Part shown: positions 63,150-64,000 of the stretch, in pieces
Layout: every line of letters starts with the position of its first letter
Numbering within the stretch: the stretch's first letter is position 1
Source: Warburgia ugandensis
Taxonomy: Eukaryota > Streptophyta > Magnoliopsida > Canellales > Canellaceae
Assembly: GCA_035236585.1 (NCBI GenBank)
Contig: CP141126.1
Span: 66,875,414-66,939,413, forward strand
Length of the DNA: 64,000 bases
Reading direction: 5' to 3'
Translations under genes and position numbers: made by a program
Notes under the pieces: model-generated
What the model saw: only the letters and a program-made list of their open reading frames with translations
Database searches by the model: none
Told to the model about the DNA's origin: nothing

Positions 63150-63504
63150 CATAAGCTACTATGTTCGCTTTTCCAGGATGGTATTGGATGGTGAAATCAT
63201 AGTCTTTGATATACTCCATCCATCTTCTTTGTCTCATGTTCAAATCAGCTTGAGTGAAGGTGTATTTAAGACTTTTATAATCTGTGAATACACCAAATTT
63301 TTCTCCATACAGATAATGTCTCTAAATTTTTGATGCAAAAACTACAGCTATCAATTCTAGGTCATGTATTGGGTAATTTATTTCATGTTTCTTCAATTGT
63401 CTAGATGCATAAGCAATGACCTTCCCATTTTGTATCAACACACCCCTTAACCCTTTGTTTGGAGCATCACAGTATATTTCATATCCCCCACTTCCAGATG
63501 GCAA
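63150..63504 (-). pseudogene. E2 RNase H remains
   Basis: Open at 63,322-63,504 with the chromovirus RNase H pattern ([48 protein letters not shown]). The sequence toward 63,150 continues with the family's typical YTDHKSLKY-type region. It follows directly on reverse transcriptase. Confidence 0.8.
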
Positions 63505-63507
63505 AGT

Positions 63508-64000
63508 CTATACTGGTGCTGTAGTTAACCTCTTCTTTAGCTCTTGGAAACTATTTTCACATTCTTCTGTCCAAGTGAATTGTACCCCCTTTCTAGTCAA
63601 TGAAGTCAAAGGAAGAGCCATATAGGAAAATCCTTGAATGAATCTACGGTAGTATCCTACCAATCTAAGAAAACTATGTATTTCTGTTACTATTTTAAGT
63701 TTCTCCCAATTCATTATTTCTTCAACCATGGTGGGGTCCACCTCTACTCCATTCTTAGAAATTACATGACCCAAGAAATTGACCTTCTCTAACTAGAATT
63801 CACACTTACTTAATTTACCAAATAGTTTATGTGTTCTGAGCGTATTTAGTACAATTCGTAAGTATTCTTGATGTTCCTTGATACTAGTAGAGTAAATCAA
63901 TATATTATCAATAAATACAATCACAAATTTATTCAAAAATTCCTTGAAGATTCTGTTCATCAGATCCATAAACACTGCTAGCTCATTAGTCAACCCAAAA
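63508..64000 (-). pseudogene. E2 reverse transcriptase remains, cut by window edge
   Basis: 63,793-63,993 holds the palm region, with the catalytic box recognisable within [13 protein letters not shown] and the preceding FMDLMNRIF. 63,508-63,774 holds the end of the domain (GHVISKNGVEVDPTMVEEI, GYYRRFIQGFS, PLTSLTRKG). This is clearly Ty3/gypsy. The rest of the domain lies beyond the window. Confidence 0.87.

Larger units (their letters stand above)
56804..64000 (-). mobile_element. E2: chromovirus (Ty3/gypsy), 3' part, runs off the window
   Basis: Minus strand. The window holds the 3' LTR (56,804-61,635), the polypurine tract (GGGGGGAAGA side, 61,636-61,650), and pol from the chromodomain-like tail back to the middle of reverse transcriptase at the edge. 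The LTR end at 56,804 cuts a satellite unit after TCTATCTAGAAT, so the target was the satellite array. The flanking AGAAT (56,799-56,803) should recur beyond the element's other end, outside this window. The coding part visible here has several breaks but is better preserved than that of F. Confidence 0.87.

Noticed and set aside
61916-64000. Integrase/reverse transcriptase frames as a domesticated host gene
   Set aside because: They sit in standard order beside a polypurine tract and LTR of the same element and are interrupted, so they are ordinary remains of a retrotransposon.

Overview
The window looks like gene-poor, repeat-rich nuclear DNA of a seed plant. It is AT-rich, and almost all of it is Ty3/gypsy-type LTR retrotransposon sequence nested in older LTR retrotransposon sequence, plus one block of roughly 180-bp satellite repeats. 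I found no intact host gene. This composition fits heterochromatin near a centromere in a large plant genome; the species cannot be fixed from the sequence. Family names, ages and alignments below come from reading by eye, not from a database search.

Layout. 1-3,598 is unassigned AT-rich DNA with one faint coding-like remnant. 3,599-17,373 is a non-autonomous, gag-only element of the Tat/Ogre-like branch on the minus strand (Tat-1), whose interior holds a solo LTR of family D (9,765-12,392, target duplication TGATC). 17,374-19,050 is unassigned. 19,051-21,708 is a solo LTR of the same family as the Tat-1 LTRs (target duplication GATAC). From about 21,900 to 45,318 lies a second gag-only element (Tat-2, minus strand). 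A reduced family D element sits in its left LTR (22,206-25,359, target duplication ACAAG). A chromovirus of the Tekay/Del type sits in its leader (element F, 31,098-43,874, plus strand), and F is itself split in its reverse transcriptase by a solo LTR (E1, 36,485-38,158).

45,327 to about 47,690 is probably another Tat-like LTR in plus orientation. 48,113-52,377 is a large minus-strand LTR (E3). It contains a 48-codon fragment of the nuclear gene for the mitochondrial phosphate carrier, next to a 60-bp minisatellite. 52,378-56,803 is a satellite array of about 24 units in two length classes (about 182 and 196 bp) with higher-order structure. 56,804-64,000 is the 3' part of another chromovirus (E2, minus strand) that inserted into the satellite and runs off the right edge.

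The elements do not act together as a system. The window is a record of successive insertions: Tat elements first, then F into Tat-2, then E1 into F, with D elements entering both Tat elements. The least expected content is the captured carrier-gene exon, which keeps what looks like its intron acceptor, inside an LTR. Next come the satellite's higher-order organisation and the pair of gag-only elements that share an interior but carry different LTRs.
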